A stretch of 64,000 bases of DNA from Larix kaempferi. Its lineage: Eukaryota > Streptophyta > Pinopsida > Pinales > Pinaceae. The stretch spans positions 18,647,501-18,711,500 of the forward strand of contig BSBM01000307.1 of assembly GCA_027924585.1 (NCBI GenBank), written 5' to 3'. Of this stretch, positions 22,560-32,986 are shown piece after piece. A program made the translations under genes and the position numbers. The notes under the pieces are model-generated. The model was not told where the DNA came from, did no database searches, and worked only from the letters and a program-made list of their open reading frames with translations. Every line of letters starts with the position of its first letter. Within the stretch, counting starts at the first letter, position 1.

Positions 22560-23954
22560 TTTATGTTGTCTGCTAACATAAAAGGTACACCAAGAAAGAC
22601 AAATCATGTTCTACTTGAAGAACATATGATCATGGTGACATGAAGACAAAGATTCATCCATTGTCATGGATCACATAGAAGATCTACTTATGAGGTATGT
22701 ATAACTTGGTTCTACAATGGTTAACTTATGAGACATACAGGTTACTAGCACAAGTCACTGAAGAGAACCAGAAGACATTATGCGGGTATGTTAGACATAA
22801 CTAGCTAGCATGCTAATCCAGGTATGTTTTTCCTATATCAAGCTAGAATCCTACCTTGTGTTAGGATCTTATACTGTTGTGTTGTTGATAATGATCATTC
22901 ATGAAGTCATAGGTTTGAATAGTCACGGTTGTATGCATATTATGTTTCTTACCATAATTGATGATATGACTAACTAGAAGAATCATGAAGGTATAGGTTT
23001 GAGTAATCACGGGTTTATGCATTGATGATTTAACTAATCAGAAGAGACCTATGATCAAATAAGAATATGCATGAGTAAAAGAAGACTTCCCTGAAACCTT
23101 GAATACTAATGTTTATTATCTGTGAATGATCATGACTATACATGTTTAAGATTATTGTGTTTTGATAGTATTAAGATTATACTAATAAATGTGTGATTAT
23201 GTATGAGACCTCAAGGATAACACAGTGATGATAATAATAAGCATGCATAGTGATTAAGGATGGATATAAGTTCAAGGACAGGTAATCTAGGAAGCAAAGA
23301 TCAAGAGGGAGCACACTCCAGTTGTTCCTGCAAGAAAGCAAAGGAGCACACTTCAGTAGTTTCTACAAAGATGTAGATATTCAGAGGGAGTTGACCACTT
23401 CTCACAATCCACATCAGAATGGAGTTGCAAATATTCAGAGGGAGTCCACCCAGCAACCAAACAAAGATAAGTAATTGAATTGTCATTTCTTACATAATGT
23501 TATTCAATGATGTATATGCTTATGTTCCTAGAATTAGGTTGTGTATTATGCATATTAGAATAGTTGCATTGATGAACAGTATATTACTAATATACATGGG
23601 TAAGTGGCCTATGGCACTGTACAACATTCCATTGCTACTTATCTAGAATGAAACCTTTTTGCTAACATGTTAGGAGTTGTGCACACTCTTAACAATGTTT
23701 TGGTAGAGATTGGAAGGCATCTAGAAAGTTACAGAATATGGATAAATGTTGTATTGAAGCATTGGCTAAGATAATTGCATGACTGTATGCCATATTTCTT
23801 TATGTGTAAGAATTTGTTCTGAAAACTATGAGATGTTTAATAATCATGCAATTTAACTTGTTGTGTAGGAAAGATCATATACCATCACCTACAAAAGAAG
23901 GACTACAACATTTGTTCTGCAACAAAGTTATCTATTGAAAATATTGAAGATATT
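22560..23954 (+). other. Non-coding block at the integrase position (copy A)
   Basis: Between the gag remnant and RT there are about 1.4 kb without a usable frame. From about 22640 to 23530 and beyond, this DNA aligns with the minus strand of 57720-59030 in copy B. Examples are CATGACTATACATG, AAGGATAACACA and the repeated words CAGAGGGAGTT and CAAAGATCAAGAGGGAGCAC. A trace of integrase may survive near 23405 (HNPHQNGVA, compare the PQQNGVAE motif of copia integrase). Several GTATGT words preceded by AG or GG recall splice donors. Confidence 0.65.
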
Positions 23955-25115
23955 GAAGTTCCCAGGATCTAGGAAGAATGCCATGATCGAGGAGTACCAG
24001 TCAATCATGAAGATGTTTTGGATGCAGTCCCAACACCTGAAGGGGAGTCTGTAGTGACTTCCAAGAGGATCTACAAGATCAAGCATGCTGCAGGTGGTAG
24101 CATAGACACTTTTGCTCCTGTAGCCAGATACACTTCCATTAGATCAGTACTTTCTCTGGCTGCAGTGATGAAATGGAAGATACACCAGATGGATTTCAAG
24201 ATAGCTTTCTTGAATGGTGTAGTTAAATAAGAAGTGTATGTGGAGCAACCACTTGGTTCTAAGACACATGACAGAGAGTCATATATGTGCAGAACTTGGT
24301 ATGGTAGGATAGATAGCTTTCTATCCAGTTTGGGCTTTACCAAGAGCAAAGCGGATTCCAACCATTACTACAAGGTTGAGGAAGGCAATATAGTGATACT
24401 ACTTTTATATGAGGATGACCTGTTTATTACAGGTGAAGATAGATTGATTGCTGACATGCAGTGGAAGCTTGCTGCCAAGTTTGAGATGAAGAACTTGGGG
24501 ATGATGCACTACTTTCTAGGTATGGAGGTGTGGCAGAGTGCAGATGGAATCTTCCTTGGACAAGGGAAGTATGCAATAGAGATCCTGAAGAGGTTTGGGA
24601 TGATGGAATGCAAGGCCATGGCCACACCTATGGAATCGAACATGAAGCTTTTATGTGATGCTTCATCTGATCCGATTGATGTCACTATGTATCGTCAGAT
24701 GATTGGGTCCTTCATGTACCTGACGAACACAGGACCAGATATTTGCTTTGTGGTGAATACATTGAGCCAGTTCCTGATAGATCCGAGGAGTGTTCACCTG
24801 GTTGCTGTAAATCATATTCTGAGGTACGTGAAGGGTACAGTTGATTATGGGCTCAAGTATGATGCGAATCAAAAGTTTAACCTGGAGGTTTATGTTGATT
24901 CAAATTGGGCAAGCAATGCTGCAAATAGGGATCGAGTGTGATCTCTTGGTTTGGCAGGAAGCAGTTCTGCGTAGCACTGAGTACAGCCGAAGCAGAGTAT
25001 GTTGCGACGGATGAGTAGGTTACAGATGTATTGACCAAGCCGTTGGCCAGAGTGCAGTTTGAGTACTTCTAAGAGAGGCTTGGTGCACTTCAGATCGAGG
25101 TTCCTTCCAAATTGA
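23955..25115 (+). pseudogene. Copia A reverse transcriptase/RNase H, deleted
   Basis: This is the RT/RNase H end of copia pol. Compared with copy B and the family pattern, several segments are missing. The stretch between GGSID and TFAPVARYTS is gone (a deletion ending before 24105). The KKSMYGLKQ block is lost between 24290 and 24295. Parts of RNase H are lost around 24935 and again before 25015. A TAA interrupts the frame at 24228. The catalytic box reads YEDD (24408-24419) where copy B has YVDD; the two Asp residues remain. RNase H keeps YVDSNWA and the AEAEYVA motif, but the middle third is gone. Reading ends with LTKPLARVQFEYF. It cannot make active enzyme. Confidence 0.85.
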
Positions 25116-25369
25116 AGTGATGAGTTTGGAAGATGCAGATGCACATGAGATTTTCTGACATGGTTGATGTGTTCTCCCTTGGTCGTGATGTAATTGCTGA
25201 GCCATTTTTCACATGGTGGTAGATGTGTTCTCCCATGGTGAAAAAGTAAGGGCTGGAGCCTTCCCCGAATGGTGGTAGATGTGTTTTCCCAGGTCGGTGG
25301 TGTAAGTGCTGGATGATGTGCATTTGGGCTATGCTTCGTGGACGATGAGATGATTTGAAGAGGACGATG

Positions 25370-25970
25370 CTATGATGATCAGGAGGATCATGGATGATGA
25401 GCATCAGGACGATGCTCCAGTTACTACTCTCTATATGTATATGCATCATCTTGGATGCTTTTTATGATCAGTTGGATCATTGCATCATGTTGGATGCTTG
25501 TTATGATCAGTTGGATCATTTATGTATATATGCATCATGTTGGATACTGGATATGATCAGTTGAATCATTTATGTATGTATGCATCATGTTGGATGCTGG
25601 ATATGATCAGTTGGATCATTTGTATGTATTTTGTATATGCATCATGTTGGATGCTTGGACCATGTATCTATATATGTATAGGTGGATACTGAGATCATGT
25701 ATGTTGATATGTATCAGGTGGATACATTGTGTGGATCATGTATCTGTGTATGTATCAAGTGGATACATTGTATGAGCAGGTAGATCATGTATGATGATAT
25801 GTATCAGGTAGATACTTGGTATGCATCAGGTGGATGCATTGTATGATCAAGATGATCATGGATGACGAGCTTCTCCAGATGACATGCAGCAAGATGTTGC
25901 AGTGATGATGATCAGGATGATCATGTGTACATCAGGATGATGTATGGTGAGTGTCAGGATGATACTTTTT
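25370..25970 (+). repeat. Array of about 20 short inverted repeats
   Basis: This stretch is made of short palindromes with a 5-6 nt loop, nearly all of the form xxATC-loop-GATxx. Examples are ATGATC-AGGAG-GATCAT (25375), GAGCATC-AGGAC-GATGCTC (25399), GCATC-ATGTTG-GATGC (25482), ATGATC-AGTTG-GATCAT (25503), GTATC-AGGTG-GATAC (25711), GTATC-AAGTG-GATAC (25752), ATGCATC-AGGTG-GATGCAT (25821) and TACATC-AGGAT-GATGTA (25928). The stem arms change together, so pairing is kept while sequence varies. Copy B carries the same kind of array at about 55630-56260. The small open frames here are by-products of the repeat. Confidence 0.85.
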
Positions 25971-26004
25971 GGTCATGGATTAGGTTGTGCAGATGAGAAT
26001 GTCT

Positions 26005-26442
26005 GGGAGATCCTATAGGTTGGATTTGTGTACCCGTAACAGCCTCAGATGCTCTTTCGATACATTGCTTTGGGAGGACATGTAATTTGTTCCCTGGGAG
26101 ATTTCAGGTCGGAGTTGTGTACCCGTAACATCCTGAGATGCTCTTGCAAGGTTTTGTCCTATGGCATGTAATTTGTGCCATGGGAGATTTTAGGTTGGAG
26201 TTGTGTACACGTAACATCCTAAGATGCTCTTTCGAGGTTTTACCATGACCACATGTAATTTGTGCCTTGGGGAGATTTCAGGTCAGAGTTGTGTACCCGT
26301 AACATCCTGAGATGGTCTTGCTAGGTTTTGTGGTGACCACATGTAATTTGTGCCCTAGGGAGATTTCAGGTTGGAGTTGTGTACCCGTAACATCCTAAGA
26401 TGCTCTTGCTAGGTTTTGTGGTGGGGTCACATGTAATAAACC
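26005..26442 (+). repeat. Tandem repeat, 5 units of ~88 bp
   Basis: Units begin GGGAGAT at 26005, 26096, 26182, 26270 and 26358 (spacing 91, 86, 88, 88). Each contains GTTGTGTACCCGTAACATCCTGAGATG-type and CATGTAATTTGTGCC-type blocks. It lies in the non-coding part between pol and 3' LTR. Copy B has a related but reorganised array at about 55020-55610. Confidence 0.9.
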
Positions 26443-26684
26443 CTAGATATCTGGACAGGATTCCACCGTATGGCCAGTGATGATGAAGACCTGCAAGTGG
26501 TGGGCCTACATCCAGTATGAAAAAGGACTGGCTCTGTAGAACTTCCTATGACGAGTAGATTCAGAGATTGATTGAGATAGTAGCCACAGTGGCGATGATG
26601 ATGATTCAAGGATGATGATTCGTTGATGATGATCTAGAGAAGAAGACTTGTGCTAGCAGACTTGTGTCAAGAAATACCTTCCTA

Positions 26685-26696
26685 GTTAAGAGGGAG
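26685..26696 (+). other. Polypurine tract of copia A
   Basis: GTTAAGAGGGAG abuts the 3' LTR. The identical 12-mer, inverted, abuts the 3' LTR of copy B at 54823-54834. Confidence 0.9.
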
Positions 26697-27388
26697 TGTT
26701 GATGTATATGTAACTTTAGAATGTATTTCACCCATGTATTTCATATATGTATTTTGTACTCCTATAGAGATGGCGTTTACGGAAGTGTTTGTATTCCTAT
26801 AGAGATGTTATTATTCCTCTATACGGAAGTGTCGTCATTTATATTGTAAGTGTCGTAACTTATACTTGATGGGTTATTAGACCACCTTGTTGGGGTCGGC
26901 CCAGTATAATTCATGTGGATCGAAGGGTTATTAGACCACCCTGTTGGGGGTCGGTCATGTGGGTGAAAGGGTTATTAGACCACCAAGTGTGGGGTTGGCC
27001 TGGATTAAGTTAACCATGGGTTAAGCTAGACATGTAGGCCCCGTTAGTTTATTGGGCAGGACAAAACAAGTATAAATAGAGATCGGGAGATCTCTATTTG
27101 ATCATTCACTCACACACTTCTCTCATTCAGAAAGTGGCGCACTTATGAGGAGGAGGATATGCTTCTAAGAGAAGACTATCTCTTGTATTCTGGTTGTATC
27201 ATTGCTCTATCTATCTCTAAGGAAGTTATTGGGGTTTTTCACCTTTATGGTTTTCCCCAAGTAAACTATGTGTCTCTTGTGTGCTTGCGTTATTGTGTCC
27301 ATGATTGATATGCTATAGATTTGATGTACATGTTGTTCTCTCAGTTAAGATCCTAGATCAGATTGAAGTAAATTCTAAAAATTTAACA
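26697..27388 (+). repeat. 3' LTR of copia element A (692 bp)
   Basis: It is the second copy of 20379-21070, with about 40 substitutions by eye. The TSD AGTAT follows at 27389-27393. Confidence 0.93.
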
Positions 27389-27393
27389 AGTAT
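27389..27393. repeat. Target-site duplication, right copy (AGTAT)
   Basis: It matches 20374-20378 exactly. Confidence 0.9.
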
Positions 27394-27870
27394 TATTCCC
27401 TAAAGAAATATTTTATGCATCTAGGGGTACAAGTGATAACACAAACCACCACACGTTATCTCTTGAGAAGATCCTGAATCATGTAAAAGTTAGAATATCA
27501 AGGATAGCACTAGGTATGGATGTTAGATCCCTAGACATGGTTGGGGGAGGAATCTTGGGCCTTGGGAAAAAATGTAGCTTCTAGGAATCCAAGACCGAAA
27601 ACAAGATCACAAAGCGTCACACATTACCCATGCATGGTGCCTCAAAGCACCATACATAACCTCTCAAGGATATCCATGGTGTCTAAGTGTGGATAGTGCT
27701 TCCACTAGGAGGTTGTGGGAACTAGGTATGGGTATTAGTGACAGGGACATGGTTGAGATAGGAAACTTAGGCTTGAGTCCCTAGATAAATCTTCTAGGCA
27801 TCTAGGGAAAATACCGATTCCTAAAACCTCCGCACATAATCTCTCAGGTATCCTTGAACTCTTTGTTATA
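27394..27870. repeat. Degenerate tandem repeat (~180 bp), right part
   Basis: This continues the worn array at 19900-20378. Anchor words such as CACCACACGTTATCTCT, CACCATACATAACCTCTC and CCGCACATAATCTCTC occur near 27450, 27650 and 27825. Confidence 0.6.
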
Positions 27871-28255
27871 GATATTTGATTGTATTTCATTTAGTGAGGC
27901 ACAATGTGAATAAGCACTCAATTTTCTATAAGACCAAAGAACAAGAAAACAACAATCTTTGCTTGGTGGACAAAACTTAATAAGGTGAGCATAGGTTAAT
28001 TATTTTTTTGATATAATTATTGGAAAGAACATGCTAATTGATTTTTTGATATAATTATTAATTATCTATTAGAGGCATCACCCATAAATCTATCAATACC
28101 ATTAACATGTACCAATATCATATCAATATTGTACCATGTTCTTTTGCATTGAATGAGCAAATTATGTGTTCTTGCTTGAATAACTATGTTGTCAGAATGG
28201 TATCACTTCATTGAAATTATATAAATCTAGGGTGAAATGATTTAAATGAGTATTG
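27871..28255. other. AT-rich DNA, nothing recognised
   Basis: Short AT-rich stretch between the worn repeat and the Tat-type element. TTGATATAATTATT occurs twice about 50 bp apart near 28008 and 28056. Confidence 0.5.
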
Positions 28256-28260
28256 TTGAT
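28256..28260. repeat. Target-site duplication, left copy (TTGAT)
   Basis: TTGAT lies before the left LTR of the 14.5-kb element and recurs at 42796-42800. Confidence 0.9.
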
Positions 28261-29186
28261 TGTGTTGGAGAAAACTCACTATGGCTTGGGGTATACCACA
28301 ATAGACAGATGACTACCAGAAATCAACTCAATTCTCATAACTATGCTATATAAATGACAATGCTAAGATAAGGAAGAATATAACCAACCTCTATCCAAAC
28401 GTTTGATGTAGATCCCCGTTGGAGCTTTTCAATCCATGCACTTGAATCTACAAATTAGTCTTGACATCCAATATACAACAAGTACATATAATATATAAAC
28501 GATATTAACATCATCAATAGCAATGGTCCATGATATAACAAGTAAATGCAACCCAATGTAAGATGAACAACATTTACAACATTAATGGACGAGAATATGA
28601 GTATTTGTATTAATAAACAAGAAGAAGTGCAAAGTGATACGACCTCATGTTGGCAACTAATCTGAACCAAGATCTGGATCAATCCACTTGTGCCTCCACC
28701 ACTTCAATCCTCCATGAATGGAAAAGTCAAACTAGATAGGAGTTTAGAAGGTGAACATAAAGGGTTCACAACTATAAGGATCAACGAGTGTAGACTCAAG
28801 ATAGGAAAAAAATCCACTAGAGTTCTCTTGCTCTTCTTTCTCTTCCTGTCCATAAGCCATATGTACTCAATATATAGCCTTCTCAAAGGTAAGTGAAAGG
28901 ACACATCGAGACGTTACTTGGGCAGATGGAGAGCCAAAGGTCACCCAATGACTGCTTTTTGGGAGTAAAAAGTAATAAACTAGTGATTTTTACCATTTTA
29001 CTTGATACCCACGGGCTATAGGGATGCAACTCGCAGGTATGCATGCTATAGTGATGCAACATGCGGGTAGGAAAAAATAGGGCAAAATAGTATCTCTGAA
29101 GGATATAAGTGGACTTGAGTCGGTGAAATGGATCCTACAGGCCAAAGAATGCTGATGTTCATAGGGTGGAAGATTACGTTGTAACA
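28261..29186 (-). repeat. 3' LTR of the Tat-type element (926 bp)
   Basis: It begins TGTGTTGGAG and ends TTGTAACA on the plus strand and matches 41871-42795. In element orientation it carries a TATA-like word near 28870. A pair of GCGGGTA-type words lies at about 29010-29070. Confidence 0.95.
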
Positions 29187-29199
29187 GATGCCCCCTAAT
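29187..29199 (-). other. Polypurine tract of the Tat-type element
   Basis: On the minus strand ATTAGGGGGCATC runs straight into the 3' LTR, the expected site for plus-strand priming. Confidence 0.8.
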
Positions 29200-31535
29200 G
29201 TGTGAGGTCATAGACTGATGCTACGATGGCCGAAATACATTATAAAACTCAGAAGTGGAGTGATGGAGACAAAAGTGGAAAGAGTAGCTCACTCGTCATA
29301 ATACAATAGTATCCCTGAATACATGTCGAGAGTACAACAATCTGATACATTGGCCATGAATGGGCAGTACATAGTGAATACATGTCATAAGTGATCACAG
29401 CCATGGTCCCTCTACAGTAAGATATGGTCTCCTGCTAAAAAGGAAACAACTGGTGCAAACTGGAGGTACAAACTGTTGATATCTGAGAGGTGATATCTCA
29501 GATGTAAAGTCAAAGTCATAAGTAGCATACTAAATGCCACTATTGCCTAGGGTCTTCTACACAAGTCTTCGACGGTGCAAGTCCCATCAAGTGAATAAAG
29601 GGGTTGGGGTCGAACCTGATGTGACATCATCTGATTGCCGTTCAATGATGTATACCGTTAGTAGACGCGAGATAACCCACCAATAATGAAAATGGGCATC
29701 AAGGCACAGAGCACAATCATCGGAGTGTAAATAAATGAGTTGAAGTCAAACACTAGGATGAATCCATCGATAAGGGGACATTGATGTATTCCCAAAACTG
29801 TCGATGGCGAGAGAACCTGCCACTAATGACTGCAAGCCTCAAGGTCCTCAAGCGAACTCTAAGCCTCAAGTCCCGGAATAAATGGGTTGAAGTCGACAGA
29901 ATGAGACTCGCTGGAAGGAGGGAATTAAGGCATCCCCCATCAATCAGCACAAGGTATCAGCTACGCTGAAAGATTTGGAAGAACTCAGGTGGAATGGATT
30001 GACTCAATAAGGATGGCCGACATGCAATAGTCAAGAAATCTGAGGAGTGGCCAACACTGGTTTCAGGACTTCCTTTGAACAAGAGCATGAGAAGATGGAT
30101 AGACTCAAGTAACATAGACTTGACATAAACTGTGCAATGCAGGAGGCATCACAAAGGGCTCCATAATGACTAGAAGCTTAACCAATCGGTGGAGAAAACT
30201 GAGAAACAAGTACAGCTCCTAAGGTCCAACTATAGTCCCAACTCAATACGGAGTGGAATGAATGCTCTGTTCAAAGGAGACACAACAACTTCCAACAAGA
30301 AGTAGTAACCATAATCCCGTCTACCTTTTTGGAATATTTCATTTTTTTGGTCTTTTTCATATTTGGGAAAAGCTTGAAAAAGAATAAAATTGCTTATAGT
30401 ACAACAAGTGAGGGAACGAGTGTCAAATAGCGAGCATACTAGTTCCGAGCAGTGGAACATATCTATGATCAATGCAAGGAAGTGCATGCAGGATGGGGAC
30501 ACTTGGGGGGGTGTTCCCTCAGGGTCGAAAGGTCATCAAATTGTGAAGGACAAATATAAGCTCTACAGGGCTCGACAGGGAAAAGTGCTTAGGCACCAGG
30601 CTAACAATTGAGTAAGCGGGAGCCGACACAAAGCTCAAGCGGCAAGCAGGATGATGCAATGCAATCACAACATGATATAACTGAGGGGAGTCCTTAAGGG
30701 AGATGGCCACCATAAGACAAAGTAGAGTATGAGTCTTTATCGCAATGTCATGGCGTAACTACGAAGGACTCCCAATCCTAAGGACAAACAATGGCATGGG
30801 CACTAGAATGCACAAAGGAGTTCTAACTAGGGTACCCATGTTTGGAAAAGCCCTACTGCCACATAATGACACTTCTATAGCAGTGTGAAGGTTCTGTGTC
30901 GGTTACAAAGCGGGGTCGCACCTAGGGTTTATGAAAATGGTCAACAAGTCAAATGCATAATGCACATGGAAATGGAATCTAACCTATATGCTAGGTGTGA
31001 AACATACCTGCTGTAGGTGTGAAATGGTCCAGAACAACTTTCGTTGAAGAAATTTGATTAAAAAATACTACTCCAAGACATTATATTAGTCCATAACGGC
31101 ATAGAATGCTAAAAACTATAGACAAGTGTGTCCTGAAAATTATAAATAGTAATAAAAAATTACAATTTACAATTCATTTTTACTATTCACCCATTTGGAG
31201 TTTTGTGGTTAGTTTTGACCTGAAAGTTTAGTTGTCGATTCTGGGAGCTACAAGCGACCATTCATCGAACCGTTCGGAGCAGTTTGGTAGTCTCATCCAT
31301 ACCTTTCATTTTGATTTTCAGCAGTAGGATTTTTCGTTTGGCCAAGCCCTAAATGGCTTCGGCGCTACCCGCGGACTGTAGCTATGCGGGTCGCGGGTAG
31401 GGCATGAAACGCGCAGTCAATGCAAAGGTTGATCGCGGGTACCCACACCTGTATACAAGTTAGCCCGCGGGTACGGCCGTGTAGTTGGTTTTTTAAAAGA
31501 ATTTGACTAAAATGCTTGTTTTTCTTCACTCCAGG
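29200..31535. other. Non-coding 3' region of the Tat-type element
   Basis: This 2.3 kb lies between the antisense gene and the 3' LTR and has no recognisable protein on either strand. Three worn copies of a unit of about 140 bp occur at 29590-29945, marked by AATAAATG-GTTGAAGTC-type words at 29592, 29728 and 29875. A GC-rich patch at 31365-31480 contains at least four GCGGGTA-type words immediately upstream of the antisense gene, and a pyrimidine-rich stretch with CAG (TTTTTCTTCACTCCAG, 31518-31533) precedes its ATG like a splice acceptor. Confidence 0.6.
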
Positions 31536-32810
31536 ATGGTTCTAGAGTGGAGGGAGAGGGAGCATGACCAGGTTGATGAGGTTGTGCGCAACGATGTGCA
31601 AGCACAGCAGGCATTGCAAGCATGTGGGTTGTACAAATTTTGGAGCATAGGGGGTTTGAGGGCCCAAAACCTATTACTCTGGCGCTTGATCGACTATTGG
31701 GATGTTGATGCACAAAACTTCAATCTCAATGGGCAAATCCTCACACTGGAAGTGGACGACATCTACTTCATTACCGGTTTGTCCTGTCCAGGTGAGGAGG
31801 CTAGTCTTTGGTCTCATACTGTGGGTGGTGGGATCACCGTCCTTGACTACATAGCGCGGTATTTCCCTGCAAACACACACACGGTGGGAAGTCAGGTGCC
31901 CATCAATGCCATAGTGAATCTGAGCATGAAGATCATTGTGGCTACCTTAGTGCGGATCACTGGATCCAAAGATCTGCACCAGGCGTCCAGGCCAGTGATG
32001 TTCTATGCATCACAATGCATGCAGCCTATAGTATTTGACTGGTGTACCACACTGCTGGCGTCTATGAAGACCCAATTGACATAATGCAAAGAAGGGAAGG
32101 CCAAAAATTTCAGGTATGGGAGCATCCTATGCAGCTTCTTCTTTGAGAGGGTTCCAGGTCTTAGTCCAAGGGTGGATGTCCCTCCTCATAGTCTCCGGGA
32201 TCTAGCCCTGACTCGGTGGGCTGAGGTATTGACATGATAGGGTGGTGGCCATTTGGCATCACCATATACCAAGGAGTTCTTCCATTGGTGGAATCGGTAG
32301 GTCATTTCCATAGAGGACTACCCCAATGCAGGGATAGACGTCCACCAGGATAGGGACATGCCCCTCCCACCAGATGCAGCATTCGGAGACATTGGTGAAT
32401 ACTCTTTTTGGGTTTTTGTGTATTAAATTTTTATGGATTTTTGATTATAGATGTAAATGCAAAATTCTTTTTGGTGGTAGTATCATATGCTAATGGTTGA
32501 CTGTTTGCTCACAGACAAAGGCCCAATGAGACCTGCTGGATTCCCGAGACATGGTCGTCGGGGCAGGGGTGAAGAGGCAGGCGATGCTACAGTAGGACGC
32601 ACTCTACAGATCTTGCAACGCAGCCTCACATGGATGGTTGCTAGGGTTCCACAGATAGAGGTGGGGAGACTACCTGAGGCCATGTAGCGCCAAGTAGTGG
32701 GGGTTCTGGGTGACTAGGTGCGGCTACTGCAGCGGGTAGCCAATGCAGTTCAGTATTTCTATGAGACACATCCTGTCGGGGTGGCAACTAGGCCTCCTCG
32801 TAGGTATTAG
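31536..32810 (+). pseudogene. Antisense plant-mobile-domain (PMD-like) gene, spliced, broken
   Basis: This gene runs opposite to gag-pol inside the element. From ATG 31536 the frame reads LYKFWSIGGLRAQNLLLW, DYWDVDAQNFNLNGQILTL, DDIYFITGLSCPGEE and further on CSFFFERVPGLSPRVD. That pattern resembles the plant mobile domain carried by some plant transposons and by MAIN/MAIL-type host proteins (family memory, not a search). An intron at 32395-32514 (GT..AG, 120 bp) joins GGA GAC ATT G to AC AAA GGC in frame; exon 2 is basic (PRHGRRGRG), then helical, and ends at 32810. Stops at 32082, 32235, 32238, 32298, 32685 and 32715 break it, each one C-to-T step from CAA, CGA or CAG. Its role in the element is unknown; antisense frames are known from Tat elements such as Grande. 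Confidence 0.7.
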
Positions 32811-32986
32811 ATATCTTAGGATCTCATTTTTGTATCGATATGTATATTTTTGAGGGCTACAGGCTCCAGTTTTGTATGACACTAACATTTTTGGACATAT
32901 TTATATATATATATAACTTTGGTTCTCTGGTTCTACTATATGTGTGTATGTACAAATGTATGAATGTCTTCTTATATTTGTGTGCT
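32811..32986. other. AT-rich spacer between antisense gene and second RNase H
   Basis: About 180 bp with a TATATATATATA run near 32904 separates the 3' ends of two convergent genes. It could hold polyadenylation signals for either; none is clear enough to call. Confidence 0.4.

Larger units (their letters stand above)
20379..27388 (+). mobile_element. Ty1/copia element A, deleted, no integrase
   Basis: The element is 7,010 bp with two 692-bp LTRs (TGTTGATG to TTTAACA), a tRNA-Met primer site, the copia-type purine tract GTTAAGAGGGAG and a perfect AGTAT TSD. About 40 differences were counted between the LTRs (roughly 6%), so it is older than the chromovirus. Only a gag fragment and a deleted RT/RNase H gene are readable. 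The integrase position is filled with non-coding DNA that is shared with copy B (54232-61500). The 1.6 kb between pol and 3' LTR is made of hairpins and tandem repeats. It must have depended on enzymes from relatives. Confidence 0.92.

Noticed and set aside
25572-25775. 67-codon plus-strand frame
   Set aside because: It lies wholly in the hairpin array of copia A and repeats with it; no coding support.
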